A stretch of DNA of 64,000 bases from assembly GCF_030848945.1 (NCBI RefSeq), contig NZ_JANHAX010000007.1:62001-126000 (forward strand), read 5' to 3'. Position numbers and translations under genes: made by a program. A model generated the notes under the pieces. That model ran no database searches and was not told the DNA's origin. It worked only from the letters and a program-made list of their open reading frames with translations. Numbering within the stretch: the first letter of the stretch is position 1; each line of letters begins with the position of its first letter. This DNA comes from Marimonas arenosa (GTDB lineage: Bacteria > Pseudomonadota > Alphaproteobacteria > Rhodobacterales > Rhodobacteraceae). Positions 53,399-63,812 of the stretch are shown piece by piece.

Positions 53399-53571
53399 CA
53401 GTTGCCCTCCTCAGCGCTGGCCGCCGGGGGCTGGGTGTTGAAGTCGCCGCGCTTGGTCTTGACCAGGGTCAGCCCGAACACCAGGGCGACGAAGGCCAGA
53501 AGCACCAGCGCGAGACCGACATTGCGGCCCAGCCGGCGGTGATGCAGTTCGTGTTCGACCTTAAGCGCCAT
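53398..53571 (-). CDS. Small CoxF-like membrane protein of the cox operon
   Basis: 57 residues: [20 protein letters not shown] opens the protein, followed by one helix ([20 protein letters not shown]) and a short polar tail ending EEGN. It lies between ctaB (two bases) and ctaG (TGATG overlap), exactly where Rhodobacterales cox operons carry a short coxF-like gene. The position, the overlap and a clean helix make it real despite its length. Function is unconfirmed; an oxidase assembly role is inferred from the operon. Confidence 0.8.
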   Translation of the reverse strand: MALKVEHELHHRRLGRNVGLALVLLAFVALVFGLTLVKTKRGDFNTQPPAASAEEGN

Positions 53572-53573
53572 GC

Positions 53574-54512
53574 TCACCAGCCTCCCAGGCCGTAGACCCG
53601 CAGAGTCGATTCCACCAGGATGGCGCCGAAATGGCCAAACAGGTACATCAGCGACAGGCCGAAGACCTTCTTCTCGGTGCGGTAACCGTCAGCCTCGGCC
53701 TGCGCCTCGTCGCGGCGCCAGATGTCGACTGCGCCTTTCAGGAACAAGAGGTTGAGTACCACCGCGACGGCGAGATAAACCGGTCCGCCGATCGAGGTGA
53801 CCGAGAGGCCGAGTGCGATCGGCGCCAGAAGCAGGGTGTAGATCAGGATGTGGGCGCGGGTCGCCTTGCGACCGTGAGTCACGGTCAGCATTGGCACCTT
53901 GGCCTCGTGGTAGTCGGATTTCATGAACAGCGCCAGGGCCCAGAAATGCGGCGGGGTCCACATGAAGATCAGGGTGAACATCAAGATCGACTCGGTTGAA
54001 ATGCCGCCAGTGGCGACGGCCCAGCCGATCATCGGCGGGAAGGCCCCGGCCGCACCGCCAATCACGATGTTCTGCGGCGTCGAGCGTTTTAGCCACATGG
54101 TGTAAATCGCCACATAGAAGAAGATGGTGAAGGCCAGAATTGCCGCCGCCACCCAGTTGGTCGCCAGCCAAAGCATCACCACCGACAACACCGACAGGAA
54201 GGCGCCGAAGCCCAGCGCCTCGCCCTCGGTCACGCGGCCGGCCGGGATCGGGCGGCCGCGGGTGCGTTTCATGATGCGGTCGATATCGGCGTCCCACCAC
54301 ATGTTGAGCGCGCCCGAGGCGCCGCCGCCGAGCGCGATGAACAGGATCGCGACAAACCCGATGAACGGATGCACCGGCTGCGGTGCGGCCAGAAGGCCGA
54401 CAAAGGCCGTGAACACGACCAGCGACATGACCCGTGGCTTGAGCAGGGCGAAGAAATCGCCGAAGCCGGCGTCGCCCTGCTGAACCTGTGTCTCGAAGCT
54501 CGTATCGGTCAT
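53574..54512 (-). CDS. ctaB: Protoheme IX farnesyltransferase (heme O synthase)
   Basis: 312-residue UbiA-family transferase adding farnesyl to heme b, the first step to heme a. Motifs: [39 protein letters not shown] (the first Asp motif), [20 protein letters not shown] and [30 protein letters not shown]. It follows ctaC by 55 bases containing a short hairpin, and leads into the small coxF-like gene two bases later. Confidence 0.97.
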   Translation of the reverse strand: MTDTSFETQVQQGDAGFGDFFALLKPRVMSLVVFTAFVGLLAAPQPVHPFIGFVAILFIALGGGASGALNMWWDADIDRIMKRTRGRPIPAGRVTEGEALGFGAFLSVLSVVMLWLATNWVAAAILAFTIFFYVAIYTMWLKRSTPQNIVIGGAAGAFPPMIGWAVATGGISTESILMFTLIFMWTPPHFWALALFMKSDYHEAKVPMLTVTHGRKATRAHILIYTLLLAPIALGLSVTSIGGPVYLAVAVVLNLLFLKGAVDIWRRDEAQAEADGYRTEKKVFGLSLMYLFGHFGAILVESTLRVYGLGGW

Positions 54513-54532
54513 GCTTTGGCCCTGTTGCAGCA

Positions 54533-54552
54533 GGTCCCGCCGGGGCGGGACC
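54533..54552 (-). other. Hairpin between ctaC and ctaB
   Basis: GGTCCCGC / GCGGGACC with a four-base loop (8 pairs), without a T-run, in the ctaC-ctaB gap. It may tune downstream expression or protect the 3' end of a ctaC message. Confidence 0.4.
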
Positions 54553-54567
54553 CTTGTCGGCTGTCGA

Positions 54568-55479
54568 TCAGTTCAGTTGCGCCACATCGACGTATTCGTC
54601 GGCTTCGGTCACCGCTGCGAGCCACTTGTCGTAGGCTTCCTGGCTCACGACCTTGACGGTGATCGGCATATAGGCGTGGTCCTTGCCGCACAGCTCGGAA
54701 CACTGGCCGAAATAGATGCCTTCCTTCTCGGCCTTGAACCACAGTTGCGCCAGGCGGCCGGGCACGGCGTCCTGCTTCACGCCGAAGGCGGGGATGGTCC
54801 ACGAGTGGATCACGTCGTCGGCGGTCACGGTCATCACGACGACCTTGTCGACCGGCACCACGACCGACGTGTCGGTGGCCAGCAGGAATTCGTCTTCGTT
54901 GAAGCCCGCGTCGACCAGCTTGGCGCGCATCGCGTCGTCCAGCACGTAGGGCGTGACGTCTGCGTCCGCGGGGCGGATCCCCTCGTCGAGACTGGCGGGC
55001 TGGCCGATCATGTAGCTGTCGAATTCGAAATCGTTCTCGGTATCGGTATAGGTGTAGGTCCAGTACCACTGGTGGCCGGTCACCTTGATGTTGACCTCAC
55101 CCTCGGGGATTTCCTGCTGCTTGAACAGCACCGGCAGCGAGAAGGCACCGATGAACACCAGGATCACAATCGGACCGACGGTCCACAGAATTTCAATCGG
55201 GGTGTGGTGGGTGAAGCTCGCCGGATTCGGATTGGCGCGGCGGTTGTACCGCACGATCACGATGAAAATGAGCAGCAGCACCAAAGCGGTGATCGCAAAG
55301 ATGATGTAGTTGATCAAGCCGTCCAGGAATTGCAGGTCGCGGGCCAGTTCGGTCGCGGCGGGTTGGAAGCCCATCAGGCCATCAACCGGTTTGCCGATGG
55401 TTTCCAGCGCGTTCTGGGCAAAGGCCGGTGCGGCGGCCAGAGAGGCCAGAAGGGTCAGGAAGGAAGTGATTAGTCGCAT
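54568..55479 (-). CDS. ctaC: Cytochrome c oxidase subunit II
   Basis: 303-residue subunit II with a signal peptide ([15 protein letters not shown], then QNAL), two membrane helices ([21 protein letters not shown] and [19 protein letters not shown]) and the periplasmic CuA domain. The CuA ligands are His225, Cys260, Glu262, Cys264, His268 and Met271 (DDVIHSW and [14 protein letters not shown]). GHQWYWTY carries the conserved aromatic electron-transfer residues. AGGGTGA precedes the ATG. It is the first gene of the cox operon and lies beside an FNR-type box. Confidence 0.97.
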   Translation of the reverse strand: MRLITSFLTLLASLAAAPAFAQNALETIGKPVDGLMGFQPAATELARDLQFLDGLINYIIFAITALVLLLIFIVIVRYNRRANPNPASFTHHTPIEILWTVGPIVILVFIGAFSLPVLFKQQEIPEGEVNIKVTGHQWYWTYTYTDTENDFEFDSYMIGQPASLDEGIRPADADVTPYVLDDAMRAKLVDAGFNEDEFLLATDTSVVVPVDKVVVMTVTADDVIHSWTIPAFGVKQDAVPGRLAQLWFKAEKEGIYFGQCSELCGKDHAYMPITVKVVSQEAYDKWLAAVTEADEYVDVAQLN

Positions 55480-55556
55480 ATGTCACCCTGATCGGTTTAT
55501 CGAGTTCATCGTGTCGTTCGGTCCGGGTTTTGCGGCAGGCGCGAGAACCCCGTTGT

Positions 55557-55615
55557 TTTGCCGCCGACAGAAACCATATTCTCCTTTGAGAAACAAGGAT
55601 TCCGCTTGCGGCAAA
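55557..55615. repeat. Inverted repeat in the ctaC/tldD intergenic region
   Basis: TTTGCCGC (55557-55564) and GCGGCAAA (55608-55615) are exact reverse complements about 43 bases apart, in the ctaC upstream region. They could fold the leader RNA or bind a regulator. Confidence 0.35.
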
Positions 55616-55627
55616 CGGACGCTTTTT

Positions 55628-55641
55628 TTGACATAGATCAA
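55628..55641. promoter_or_regulatory. FNR/FnrL-type box TTGAC-ATAG-ATCAA
   Basis: TTGACATAGATCAA matches TTGAT-N4-ATCAA in nine of ten positions. It lies 35 bases before the tldD ATG and 149 bases before the ctaC start, in their shared divergent region. Its place directly before tldD argues for repression there or for control of ctaC from a distance. Confidence 0.7.
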
Positions 55642-55675
55642 ATCGGCGGAGCATGGAAGACAGGAAGAAACACAA

Positions 55676-57103
<1,428 letters not shown>

Positions 57104-57619
57104 TGTAGACGAGGCGGCAAGGCCGGTCGAAAACCCGTAGCAGACCGCGGTCGAAACCGGTTGTCTCGCAGCATCTAATGCGCGCGGGAAAGCGGTTCAG
57201 AACGGATCGTGTTCAGGTGGGGCGGCTTCCGGTGTTGGCCTTGAGCAGCCGTTCATGTCGTCGCCCCCCCGCGCGAACAGCAGCCGCAGGCTGCCGCGCG
57301 ATCGCCACGCCGTCCCTTGGCCTGGCGATTGGAAGGGTCAGGCGGAACTCTGAAGTTCGAAGCACTTGGCGAGGATAAAGCGCCATGCTGAAACGGCGGG
57401 ACGCCAGTCCGCGGCCTGGCGAACGCGCGGCCTCCAGGTGATTTCGCGCCGATGGCGCCGCGCGGCCAATACGAGGAGCAATTCCTGCTTGACCGCAGCC
57501 GGTGGCGAACGCCGCTCGGCGATTGCCGGGGCAGGGCGACTCTGAGCCTTTCAAGTCGCGGCAAGCAGGGCCGATCCCAATCGCCCCCGGCTTGTCACTG
57601 CCAACGAATGCGGTTTTCT
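57104..57619. other. Noncoding stretch between tldD and apt
   Basis: 516 bases between convergent genes. It includes one repeat copy (57222-57316). Frames on both strands up to about 200 codons exist but lack ribosome-binding sites and family resemblance and are compositionally like GC-rich noncoding DNA. Confidence 0.6.
57222..57316 (+). repeat. Dispersed intergenic repeat, copy 1
   Basis: GGCTTCCGGTGTTGGCCTTG at 57223 continues AGCAGCCGTTCATGTCGTCG and GCCGCAGGCTGCCGCGCG, ending CGTCCC. It aligns end to end with copy 2 at 59013 (AGCTTCCGGTTCTGGCCTGA, AGCGGCCGTTCAATCGTCGC, GCCGCAGGCCGCCGGGCC, CGTCCC), same orientation. Confidence 0.6.
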
Positions 57620-58159
57620 TTACGACCCTTCGAAGGCGCAGAGTGCTTCGACCTCGATCCCCATCTTTTCCAGTTTCTCGCGCCCGCCCAGGTCCGGCAG
57701 GTCGACGATGAACGAGGTGCCCACGATCTCGCCGCCCAGACGCTCGATCAGCCGAATGCCCGCTGCAGCGGTGCCGCCGGTCGCCAGCAGGTCGTCGACC
57801 ACCAAAATCTTTTCGCCCGCTTCGATGGCATCGTCGTGGATCTCGACCACCGCCTCGCCGTATTCCAGCGTGTAATCTTCGGAAATTACCGGGCCGGGCA
57901 ACTTACCTTTCTTGCGCACCGGCACAAACCCTACGGTCAGCTGGTGTGCGATCGCCCCGCCCAGGATGAACCCGCGCGCTTCGAGCCCCACGACCTTGTC
58001 AATCTGCATGCCCGCAAATGGGTGCAGCATCTGGTCAATCGCCATGCGGAAGCCTCGCGGATCTGAAAACAGCGTGGTGACATCGCGGAACATGATTCCC
58101 TCATGCGGGAAGTCAACGATGGTGCGGATGTATTCCTTGACGGTTTTGTGGTTGGGCAT
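57620..58159 (-). CDS. apt: Adenine phosphoribosyltransferase
   Basis: 179-residue PRTase turning adenine and PRPP into AMP. It begins [20 protein letters not shown] with AGGAG seven bases upstream (ATG 58159). Motifs are [24 protein letters not shown] and the PRPP loop [14 protein letters not shown]. It recycles adenine released by MtnP, encoded 3 kb away on the same strand, with a LysE-type exporter and a ThDP enzyme between them. Bordered on the downstream side by a repeat-bearing noncoding region. Confidence 0.97.
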   Translation of the reverse strand: MPNHKTVKEYIRTIVDFPHEGIMFRDVTTLFSDPRGFRMAIDQMLHPFAGMQIDKVVGLEARGFILGGAIAHQLTVGFVPVRKKGKLPGPVISEDYTLEYGEAVVEIHDDAIEAGEKILVVDDLLATGGTAAAGIRLIERLGGEIVGTSFIVDLPDLGGREKLEKMGIEVEALCAFEGS

Positions 58160-58223
58160 AGGCGTCTCCTGACCGGCTCGTCTTGGTTTGGCCGATACGA
58201 CGCGCCCGCGCAAGGCCCGCCCA

Positions 58224-58853
58224 TCAGGACGCGCGCTGCAGGCTGGCCGTCATCACCCCCATGCCGATCAATGCTGCGCCCCCGGTGCGTGTCATCCAAG
58301 CGATCACCCCCGGCTGCCGGATCGTGCGCCGTAGCCGGTCGGCCAACAGCGCATAGGCCAGCGCGTTCAGCGCCGCCAGACCGACGAAGGTGGCGATCAG
58401 CACCGCGAATTGCGGCAGCAGCGGCTGCCCGGCGGTCACGAATTGCGGCACGAAGGCGATGAAGAAGGCGATGGATTTCGGGTTCAGCGCCGTGACTGCC
58501 GCCGCGTGCCAGAAGATCCGCCCGGCCTCGATCCCCTCGGGCGCGTCGGGCAACGCCAGCCCGCCTTTCGGCGCCGAGCGCAACAGCTTCACACCGAGCC
58601 AGACCAGATAGGCCGCGCCGATCCATTTCAGCACCGTGAACGCGCTTGCCGAGGCCGACACCAGCGCCCCGAGCCCCGCCAGCGACGCGCTCATCGCGAC
58701 GAAATCGCCCAGCGCCACCCCGGTGGCCGAGGCCACCGCCACCCGCCGCCCCTGGCTCAGCGCATAGCTGAGCACCAGCAGGATGGTCGGGCCGGGAATG
58801 ATCAGCAGCGCCGTCGAGGCGGCGACGAAGGCAAGCCAAAGCTCGATTGGCAT
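58224..58853 (-). CDS. LysE/RhtB-family exporter
   Basis: 209-residue membrane protein with six hydrophobic helices. The family N-terminus is [20 protein letters not shown] with [17 protein letters not shown], followed by [34 protein letters not shown] and [16 protein letters not shown]. Such proteins export amino acids (homoserine lactone, lysine, threonine); the substrate is open. AAGGAG nine bases before ATG 58853 decides against the longer frame. It lies 64 bases upstream of apt on the same strand. Repeat copies flank the apt-lysE interval on both sides. Confidence 0.92.
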   Translation of the reverse strand: MPIELWLAFVAASTALLIIPGPTILLVLSYALSQGRRVAVASATGVALGDFVAMSASLAGLGALVSASASAFTVLKWIGAAYLVWLGVKLLRSAPKGGLALPDAPEGIEAGRIFWHAAAVTALNPKSIAFFIAFVPQFVTAGQPLLPQFAVLIATFVGLAALNALAYALLADRLRRTIRQPGVIAWMTRTGGAALIGMGVMTASLQRAS

Positions 58854-59012
58854 GGCGGGCGGCTCCTTGTTCCGGACCGGCCCACTATGCACCCCGCGCC
58901 GGCGGGGACAAGATGTCTCGACCCGGGGTCATCGGCAACGACCTGTTGCTCCCGCCGCCCCGTGTTTGACCCGACCACCGATCTTGCCCTGGTGCCAATC
59001 CGGCTTTGTTGG

Positions 59013-59121
59013 GCCAGCTTCCGGTTCTGGCCTGAAGCGGCCGTTCAATCGTCGCACCTTGGCCCGGAACAAGGCCGCAGGCCGCCGGGCCAGCGGCGGA
59101 CCGTCCCGGCGGTCTGCCGCT
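59013..59121 (+). repeat. Dispersed intergenic repeat, copy 2
   Basis: Carries GGTTCTGGCCTG (59023-59034), CCGGGCCAGCGGCGGACCG (59085-59103) and CTGCCGCT (59114-59121). The first two blocks recur reverse-complemented in copy 3, and the 5' half matches copy 1. Confidence 0.7.
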
Positions 59122-59192
59122 TTGGTGAGGCCAGAGCAAGCCTCTGAGGTCATCCGGATATGTCACGATAAAGCGCGCCGTTCACAACGCCT

Positions 59193-59264
59193 AGCGGCAG
59201 CCCACGGTCCGCCGCTGGCCCGGCTCCGCTCTGCAATTGGCAACGCCCGCCCCAGGCCAGAACC
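59193..59264 (-). repeat. Dispersed intergenic repeat, copy 3 (inverted)
   Basis: Read on the minus strand it has GGTTCTGGCCTG (59264-59253), CCGGGCCAGCGGCGGACCG (59223-59205) and CTGCCGCT (59200-59193), the same blocks in the same order as copy 2. The 19-base block is identical in both. Confidence 0.7.
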
Positions 59265-59346
59265 GCACCAATTCCGGCAAGGCCCGATACGCCCTAATTC
59301 ATAGCAAAAATCGGTGATCGGGTGGCGGGGCGGCGCGCAAGCCGCG

Positions 59347-60984
59347 TCACAGCTGCAGCCGCGGCACCACTGCCGGATCGAGCATCAGCTCGATCACCAC
59401 CGGACCGGTGCGGCCGGGCAGGGCGGCCAGCGCCGCCTCCAGTTCGTAGATGCCCGTCACCCGGTGCGCCTCGGCGCCCATTGCACGGCCGATCTCGGCG
59501 AAAGAGGGCCACTTGAACTGCGACAGGCCCGGGTCCATCTGCCGGTCTTCGAACTGCACGTATTCCGCGCCGTAAGCCTGATCGTTGCAGATCACGATCA
59601 CCAGATCCAGCGCCTCGCGCACCGCCGAGCTCAGCTCGGCCGGGTTGCCCAGCATCAGCCCGCCATCGCCGATCACCAGGAGCACGGTCTGATCGGGCCG
59701 GGCCAGCGCCGCGCCGATGGCCTGGCCCAGCCCCTGGCCGATGGCCCCGACATTGACGCTCAGCAGCATGTTGCGCGCATCCGACACGCCGATCCGGCTC
59801 CAGGCGGAGTTGAGAAAGCGCCCGCCGTCGCTGACGAACACGCGGTCGGCGGGCAAGGCGCGGTCGATGGCGTCCATCGCCACCTCGATGTCAATGGTGC
59901 CCGGCGCGGTGGCGCCGGGTTTCGCCGGAGGCAGCGCGCCGGCGGGCAGGAAGGCCTGCGGGTCCAGCGCCTCGGTGAACCGGGACGACTCGATCTCGGC
60001 CTCGTCGAGCCAGTGCAGCAGGGTCTCGGCCACCGCGGCGGCATCGCCCAGAAGTGCGGCATCGGCCGGCTGGTGCAGGCCCAGGGCGCCGGGGTCGTCG
60101 TCGATCTGGATCAGCCGCGCGCCTTTCAGGTAATCGCCCCGTACCGTGGTATAGCGCCCCAGCGCCGCACCGAAGGCGATCACGCAGTCGGCTCTGGCGA
60201 TCGCCTCGCCCCCGTTCGGCGTCGAAAGCGTGCCGAACACGCCCAGATCGTGCACCGCACCGCCAAACAGCCCCTTGGCCTTGAGCGTGGTGGAAAGCGG
60301 CGCGCCGATCCGCGCGCCCAGCCGCTCCAGCGCTTCGCGCGCGCCGATGGCGCCGCGCCCGGCCAGGATCACCGGCGCGCGGGCCGCGGCGATGATCCCC
60401 ACCGCATCCTCCAGCGCCTTGCCCATCGCCGGCGGACCGCTGCGCGCGCCGCGCTCGGCCACCACGGGCGCGCCGGCCGCGGGTTCCCACATCATGTCTG
60501 TCGGCATGTTCAGCACCACCGGCCGCCGCCCGGTCCAGGCTTGGCGAAAGGCGGTGGCCAGATCGTCAAAAACGGTCGTCGGGCCGCGCAGCCGCACGAA
60601 GCCCGCGCCGGTGGCGGCGACCAGCGCTTCCTGCGCCACGCGCTGCGGGTGGTAGGGGTCGGATACCGGGGTGTCGCCGGCCAGTAGCACCAGCGGAATG
60701 CGCCCCTTCACCCCCTCGATCAGCGCGGTGACGGCGTTCGACACCGCCGGACCTTGCGTCACCGTCGCCGCGCCCACATCGCCCGTCATCGCCGCGTGGC
60801 CCAGCGCCATCAGCACCGCGTTGTCCTCGACCGTCGCGGGCACCAGCCGACCGCCCTCGGCCCGCACGAAGGCATCGGCCATAAACAGGTTGGAATCACC
60901 CAAGAGGCCAAAGAGTGTCGTCACGCCCTGCGCCGCCAGCCCTCGTGCCAGCGCGGCATGCACCGTCAAGGTTTGTCCCGTCAC
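59347..60984 (-). CDS. Thiamine-diphosphate enzyme, acetolactate-synthase-like
   Basis: 545-residue ThDP enzyme with three domains. The N-terminal catalytic Glu53 is in PATVEDNAVLMA; the central domain has APVILAGRGAIGAR; the C-terminal ThDP motif GDGGLMLGNPAELSSAV followed by ICNDQAYG completes the GDG-x26-N pattern. No small regulatory subunit is nearby, so it is unlikely to be the biosynthetic acetolactate synthase; a decarboxylase or ligase on another 2-keto acid is likely. It starts with GTG 60984 preceded by GGAGGGAG, 23 bases after mtnP, so both are probably on one transcript. Confidence 0.88.
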   Translation of the reverse strand: MTGQTLTVHAALARGLAAQGVTTLFGLLGDSNLFMADAFVRAEGGRLVPATVEDNAVLMALGHAAMTGDVGAATVTQGPAVSNAVTALIEGVKGRIPLVLLAGDTPVSDPYHPQRVAQEALVAATGAGFVRLRGPTTVFDDLATAFRQAWTGRRPVVLNMPTDMMWEPAAGAPVVAERGARSGPPAMGKALEDAVGIIAAARAPVILAGRGAIGAREALERLGARIGAPLSTTLKAKGLFGGAVHDLGVFGTLSTPNGGEAIARADCVIAFGAALGRYTTVRGDYLKGARLIQIDDDPGALGLHQPADAALLGDAAAVAETLLHWLDEAEIESSRFTEALDPQAFLPAGALPPAKPGATAPGTIDIEVAMDAIDRALPADRVFVSDGGRFLNSAWSRIGVSDARNMLLSVNVGAIGQGLGQAIGAALARPDQTVLLVIGDGGLMLGNPAELSSAVREALDLVIVICNDQAYGAEYVQFEDRQMDPGLSQFKWPSFAEIGRAMGAEAHRVTGIYELEAALAALPGRTGPVVIELMLDPAVVPRLQL

Positions 60985-61007
60985 GTCGCTCCCTCCGCTT
61001 GCGGACT

Positions 61008-61883
61008 CTATCCCAACACCCGTCCTGCCACCGCATCGAGTTTCGCCACCATCTGCGCGTCGCGCGCCTCGGGCGCGGTCAGGATGGCGTATTCCAGCGC
61101 CCGGTCGCAGCCATGCGGGCAGGGCGCGCGCTCGGACCCGAGCAGCGCGGGCAGGCGGCGGACCATCTCGCGGCCCTTGTCGGCATTGCCCATCAAGGTG
61201 GCGATGATGTCGCTGACATCGACCTCACCATGTTCGGGGTGCCAGCTGTCATAGTCGGTGACCATCGCGATCGAGGCATAACAAAGCTCGGCTTCGCGTG
61301 CGAGCTTGGCCTCGGGCATATTGGTCATGCCGATCACGTCGGCGCCCCAGTTTTCGCGATAGAGCTTCGATTCCGCCAGTGTCGAGAACTGCGGCCCTTC
61401 CATCGCGAGATAGGTGCCGCCGTCGTGCATGGCGATGCCGGCCGCGCGCCCGGCCTCGAGACAGGCCGCCGACAGCCGCGGGCAGGTCGGGTGGGCGACG
61501 CTGACATGCGCCACCAGCCCGGGGCCGAAGAAGCTTTTCTCGCGGGCGAAGGTGCGGTCGATGAACTGGTCCACCACCACGAAATCGCCGGGCGCCATTG
61601 CCTCGCGGAACGAGCCGCAGGCGCTGACGCTGATGACGTCGGTGACACCGAGCCGTTTCAATGCGTCGATATTGGCGCGGTAAGGCACGGAAGACGGCGT
61701 ATGCATGTGGCCGCGCCCGTGACGCGGCAGGAAGGCCATTTTCACACCCGCCAGAGACCCGGTCAGGATCTCATCCGAAGGTTCACCCCAGGGCGTGTCG
61801 ACCTTCACCCATTCGGCCCCGTCCAACCCGTCGATATCATAGATGCCCGAGCCGCCGATCACGGCGATCATGGTGTCCAGCAT
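61008..61883 (-). CDS. mtnP: S-methyl-5'-thioadenosine phosphorylase
   Basis: 291-residue phosphorylase releasing adenine and methylthioribose-1-phosphate from MTA. It has IAVIGGSGIYDIDGL, FLPRHGRGHMHTPSSVPYRAN, SVSACGSFREAMAPGDFVVV, YLAMEGPQFSTLAESKLYRE and IGMTNMPEAKLAREAELCYA. ATG 61883 is used because GGAGG lies seven bases upstream; an ATG four codons later is also in frame. The product adenine feeds apt. A strong hairpin lies 31-50 bases upstream. It is divergent from the sulP gene. Confidence 0.97.
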   Translation of the reverse strand: MLDTMIAVIGGSGIYDIDGLDGAEWVKVDTPWGEPSDEILTGSLAGVKMAFLPRHGRGHMHTPSSVPYRANIDALKRLGVTDVISVSACGSFREAMAPGDFVVVDQFIDRTFAREKSFFGPGLVAHVSVAHPTCPRLSAACLEAGRAAGIAMHDGGTYLAMEGPQFSTLAESKLYRENWGADVIGMTNMPEAKLAREAELCYASIAMVTDYDSWHPEHGEVDVSDIIATLMGNADKGREMVRRLPALLGSERAPCPHGCDRALEYAILTAPEARDAQMVAKLDAVAGRVLG

Positions 61884-61913
61884 GAATGCCTCCGCTTCGT
61901 GTTTCAGGCATTC

Positions 61914-61933
61914 TTCGCCGCGGTCGCGGCGAA
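61914..61933 (-). other. Hairpin in the mtnP leader
   Basis: TTCGCCGC (61914-61921), loop GGTC, GCGGCGAA (61926-61933): an eight-pair stem 31-50 bases upstream of the mtnP ATG. Nothing links it to a named riboswitch. Confidence 0.35.
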
Positions 61934-62100
61934 AGGCAAGGCGGGTGGCGGTTGCGCAGATCGAGATGTGTCCGATCTCGGCGCGAGCCATGCCTGCGAC
62001 GCAAGGCAGCAATCCGGACAAGCGCGGTGGCCAATCGCGTCTGGCTCGGCTAAGCGAGCCCTCTCGCAGGACAACACCGCGACAACAAAAGGACGGCGCC

Positions 62101-63726
62101 GTGAAATCGAGCTTTCTCTCTGCCTTTGCCAAACTCGAAATGCCCGATCTGCAACTGCGGCCCGAAGAGGGCTGGAGCCTGTCGCGGGTTAGGATCGAGC
62201 TCTTGTCGGGGTTGACGGTGGCGCTGGCGCTGGTGCCGGAAGCTGTGGCCTTTGCTTTCGTGGCGGGCGTTCACCCGCTGGTGGGGCTTTACGCGGCCTT
62301 TATGGTGGGGTTGATCACGGCGCTGTTCGGCGGGAGGCCGGGGATGATCTCGGGGGCGACGGGCGCGCTGGCGGTGGTGATGGTGGCTCTGGTCGCCGAT
62401 CACGGCGTCGAATACCTGTTCGCCACGGTGGTGCTGATGGGGATCCTGCAGTTGATCGCGGGGGCGATGCATTGGGGGAAGTTCATCCGGCTGGTGCCGC
62501 ACCCGGTGATGCTGGGCTTCGTCAACGGGCTGGCCATCGTGATCTTCCTGGCACAGCTGACCCAGTTCAAGGTGCCGGGCAGTATGGAGAACACCGGCCA
62601 TGGCATGGGCGGCGGCGAGTGGTTGTCGGGCTTGCCGCTGGTGATGATGCTGGGGCTGGTTGCACTGACCATGGGCGTGATCTGGGTGATGCCGAAACTG
62701 ACCAAGCTGGTGCCGGCGCCGCTGGCGGGCATCGCCGTGGTCGCGGGCGTGGTGATCGCCTTGGGGCTCGACGTGCCGCGGGTCGGTGACCTCGCTTCGA
62801 TCAAGGGCGGCCTGCCACAATTCCATATCCCGTCGGTGCCCCTGACATGGGAAACCTTCGAGATCATCCTGCCATACGCGATAATCCTGTCCGCCATCGG
62901 GTTGATCGAGAGCCTGCTGACGCTGAACCTGGTGGGCGAGATGACCGGCAAGCGCGGTGGCGCCAGCCAGGAATGCCTGGCCCAGGGCGCGTCCAACGTG
63001 GTGACCGGTTTCTTCGGTGGCATGGGCGGCTGCGCGATGATCGGCCAGTCGATGATCAACGTCAAATCCGGTGGCCGCACCCGCATCGCGGGCGTCGCAG
63101 CGGCGCTGTTCCTGCTGCTATTCATCCTGGTGGCCTCGCCGCTGATCGAACAGATCCCGCTGGCGGCGCTGGTCGGCGTGATGTTCATGGTGGTGATCGG
63201 CACCTTCGCCTGGCATTCGATCAAGATCCTCGCCCGGGTGCCTTTGAACGATGCCTTCGTCACCCTGCTGGTGACGGTGGTGACGGTGGCTTACGACCTT
63301 GCCATCGCGGTCGTCGTCGGCGTGATCGTCTCGGCGCTGTCCTATGCCTGGAACAACGCCCGCCGCATCCATGCCGATATCTACGAACAGCAGAACGGTA
63401 CCAAGGTTTACCGGCTGCAGGGGCCGCTGTTCTTCGGATCGTCAGATGGGTTCACCGAGTTGTTCGATGTCGAAAACGACCCCGACGAGGTGGTGGTCGA
63501 TTTCGCTGACAGCCGGGTGGTCGATCAATCAGCGCTGCAGGCGATCGAGGCGGTGGCCGGTAAATACGAGGCGGCCAGCAAGCGACTGCAACTGCGCCAC
63601 CTCAGCCGCGACTGCCACAAGCTGCTGGCCAAGGCCGGTCACCTGATCGTCGACAGCGACGATGATCCGGACTACGCGCTGGCAGTGGATTACGAGGTAC
63701 GCACCGGCATACTCGGCGGGCACTGA
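62101..63726 (+). CDS. SulP-family anion transporter with STAS domain
   Basis: 541-residue transporter. Ten or more hydrophobic helices follow a 30-residue N-terminal segment; GLTVALALVPEAVAFAFVAG, FMVGLITALFGGRPGMISGA and GFVNGLAIVIFLAQL are typical of SulP. The STAS domain (about residues 430-541) begins KVYRLQGPLFFGSSDGF and has DFADSRVVDQSALQAIEA. Anion specificity (sulfate, bicarbonate or other) is not readable. GTG 62101 has AAAGGA eight bases upstream; the longer frame runs through the divergent promoter. It starts 217 bases from the mtnP start. Confidence 0.92.
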   Translation: MKSSFLSAFAKLEMPDLQLRPEEGWSLSRVRIELLSGLTVALALVPEAVAFAFVAGVHPLVGLYAAFMVGLITALFGGRPGMISGATGALAVVMVALVADHGVEYLFATVVLMGILQLIAGAMHWGKFIRLVPHPVMLGFVNGLAIVIFLAQLTQFKVPGSMENTGHGMGGGEWLSGLPLVMMLGLVALTMGVIWVMPKLTKLVPAPLAGIAVVAGVVIALGLDVPRVGDLASIKGGLPQFHIPSVPLTWETFEIILPYAIILSAIGLIESLLTLNLVGEMTGKRGGASQECLAQGASNVVTGFFGGMGGCAMIGQSMINVKSGGRTRIAGVAAALFLLLFILVASPLIEQIPLAALVGVMFMVVIGTFAWHSIKILARVPLNDAFVTLLVTVVTVAYDLAIAVVVGVIVSALSYAWNNARRIHADIYEQQNGTKVYRLQGPLFFGSSDGFTELFDVENDPDEVVVDFADSRVVDQSALQAIEAVAGKYEAASKRLQLRHLSRDCHKLLAKAGHLIVDSDDDPDYALAVDYEVRTGILGGH

Positions 63727-63770
63727 TGGCGGGCACTTACGGCGGATCGTCGCGGCGACGGCGCGGTCGG

Positions 63771-63812
63771 GTGCCTCCGGCGGGAGTATTTCGGGCAAGA
63801 TGAAGGGCGGGG
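63771..63812 (+). repeat. Dispersed extragenic repeat, copy B
   Basis: GTGCCTCCGGCGGGAGTATT leads into TTCGGGCAAGATGAAGGGC. The 21-base core agrees with copy A (TATTTC-N4-AGATGAAGGG) except at four positions. It sits between the convergent sulP and desaturase-like genes, as copy A does between two convergent genes. Confidence 0.6.

Larger units (their letters stand above)
58854..59346. other. Noncoding stretch between lysE-type gene and ThDP enzyme gene
   Basis: 493 bases with no supported gene. Two repeat copies in opposite orientation occupy 59013-59264; the rest is GC-rich with no clear promoter for the lysE-type gene. Confidence 0.6.

Noticed and set aside
53574..54512. ctaB as another arabinose-pathway UbiA transferase
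   Set aside because: Its motifs and operon are those of heme O synthase; it is unrelated to the DPPR-type protein at 34.2 kb in function.
57204..57619. Frames of about 100-200 codons in the tldD-apt gap
   Set aside because: They cross a noncoding repeat copy, are Arg/Pro-rich and lack start signals.
58885..59304. Overlapping frames in the lysE-ThDP gap
   Set aside because: Their sequence comes from the repeat copies; similar peptides in several frames reflect repeat DNA rather than genes.
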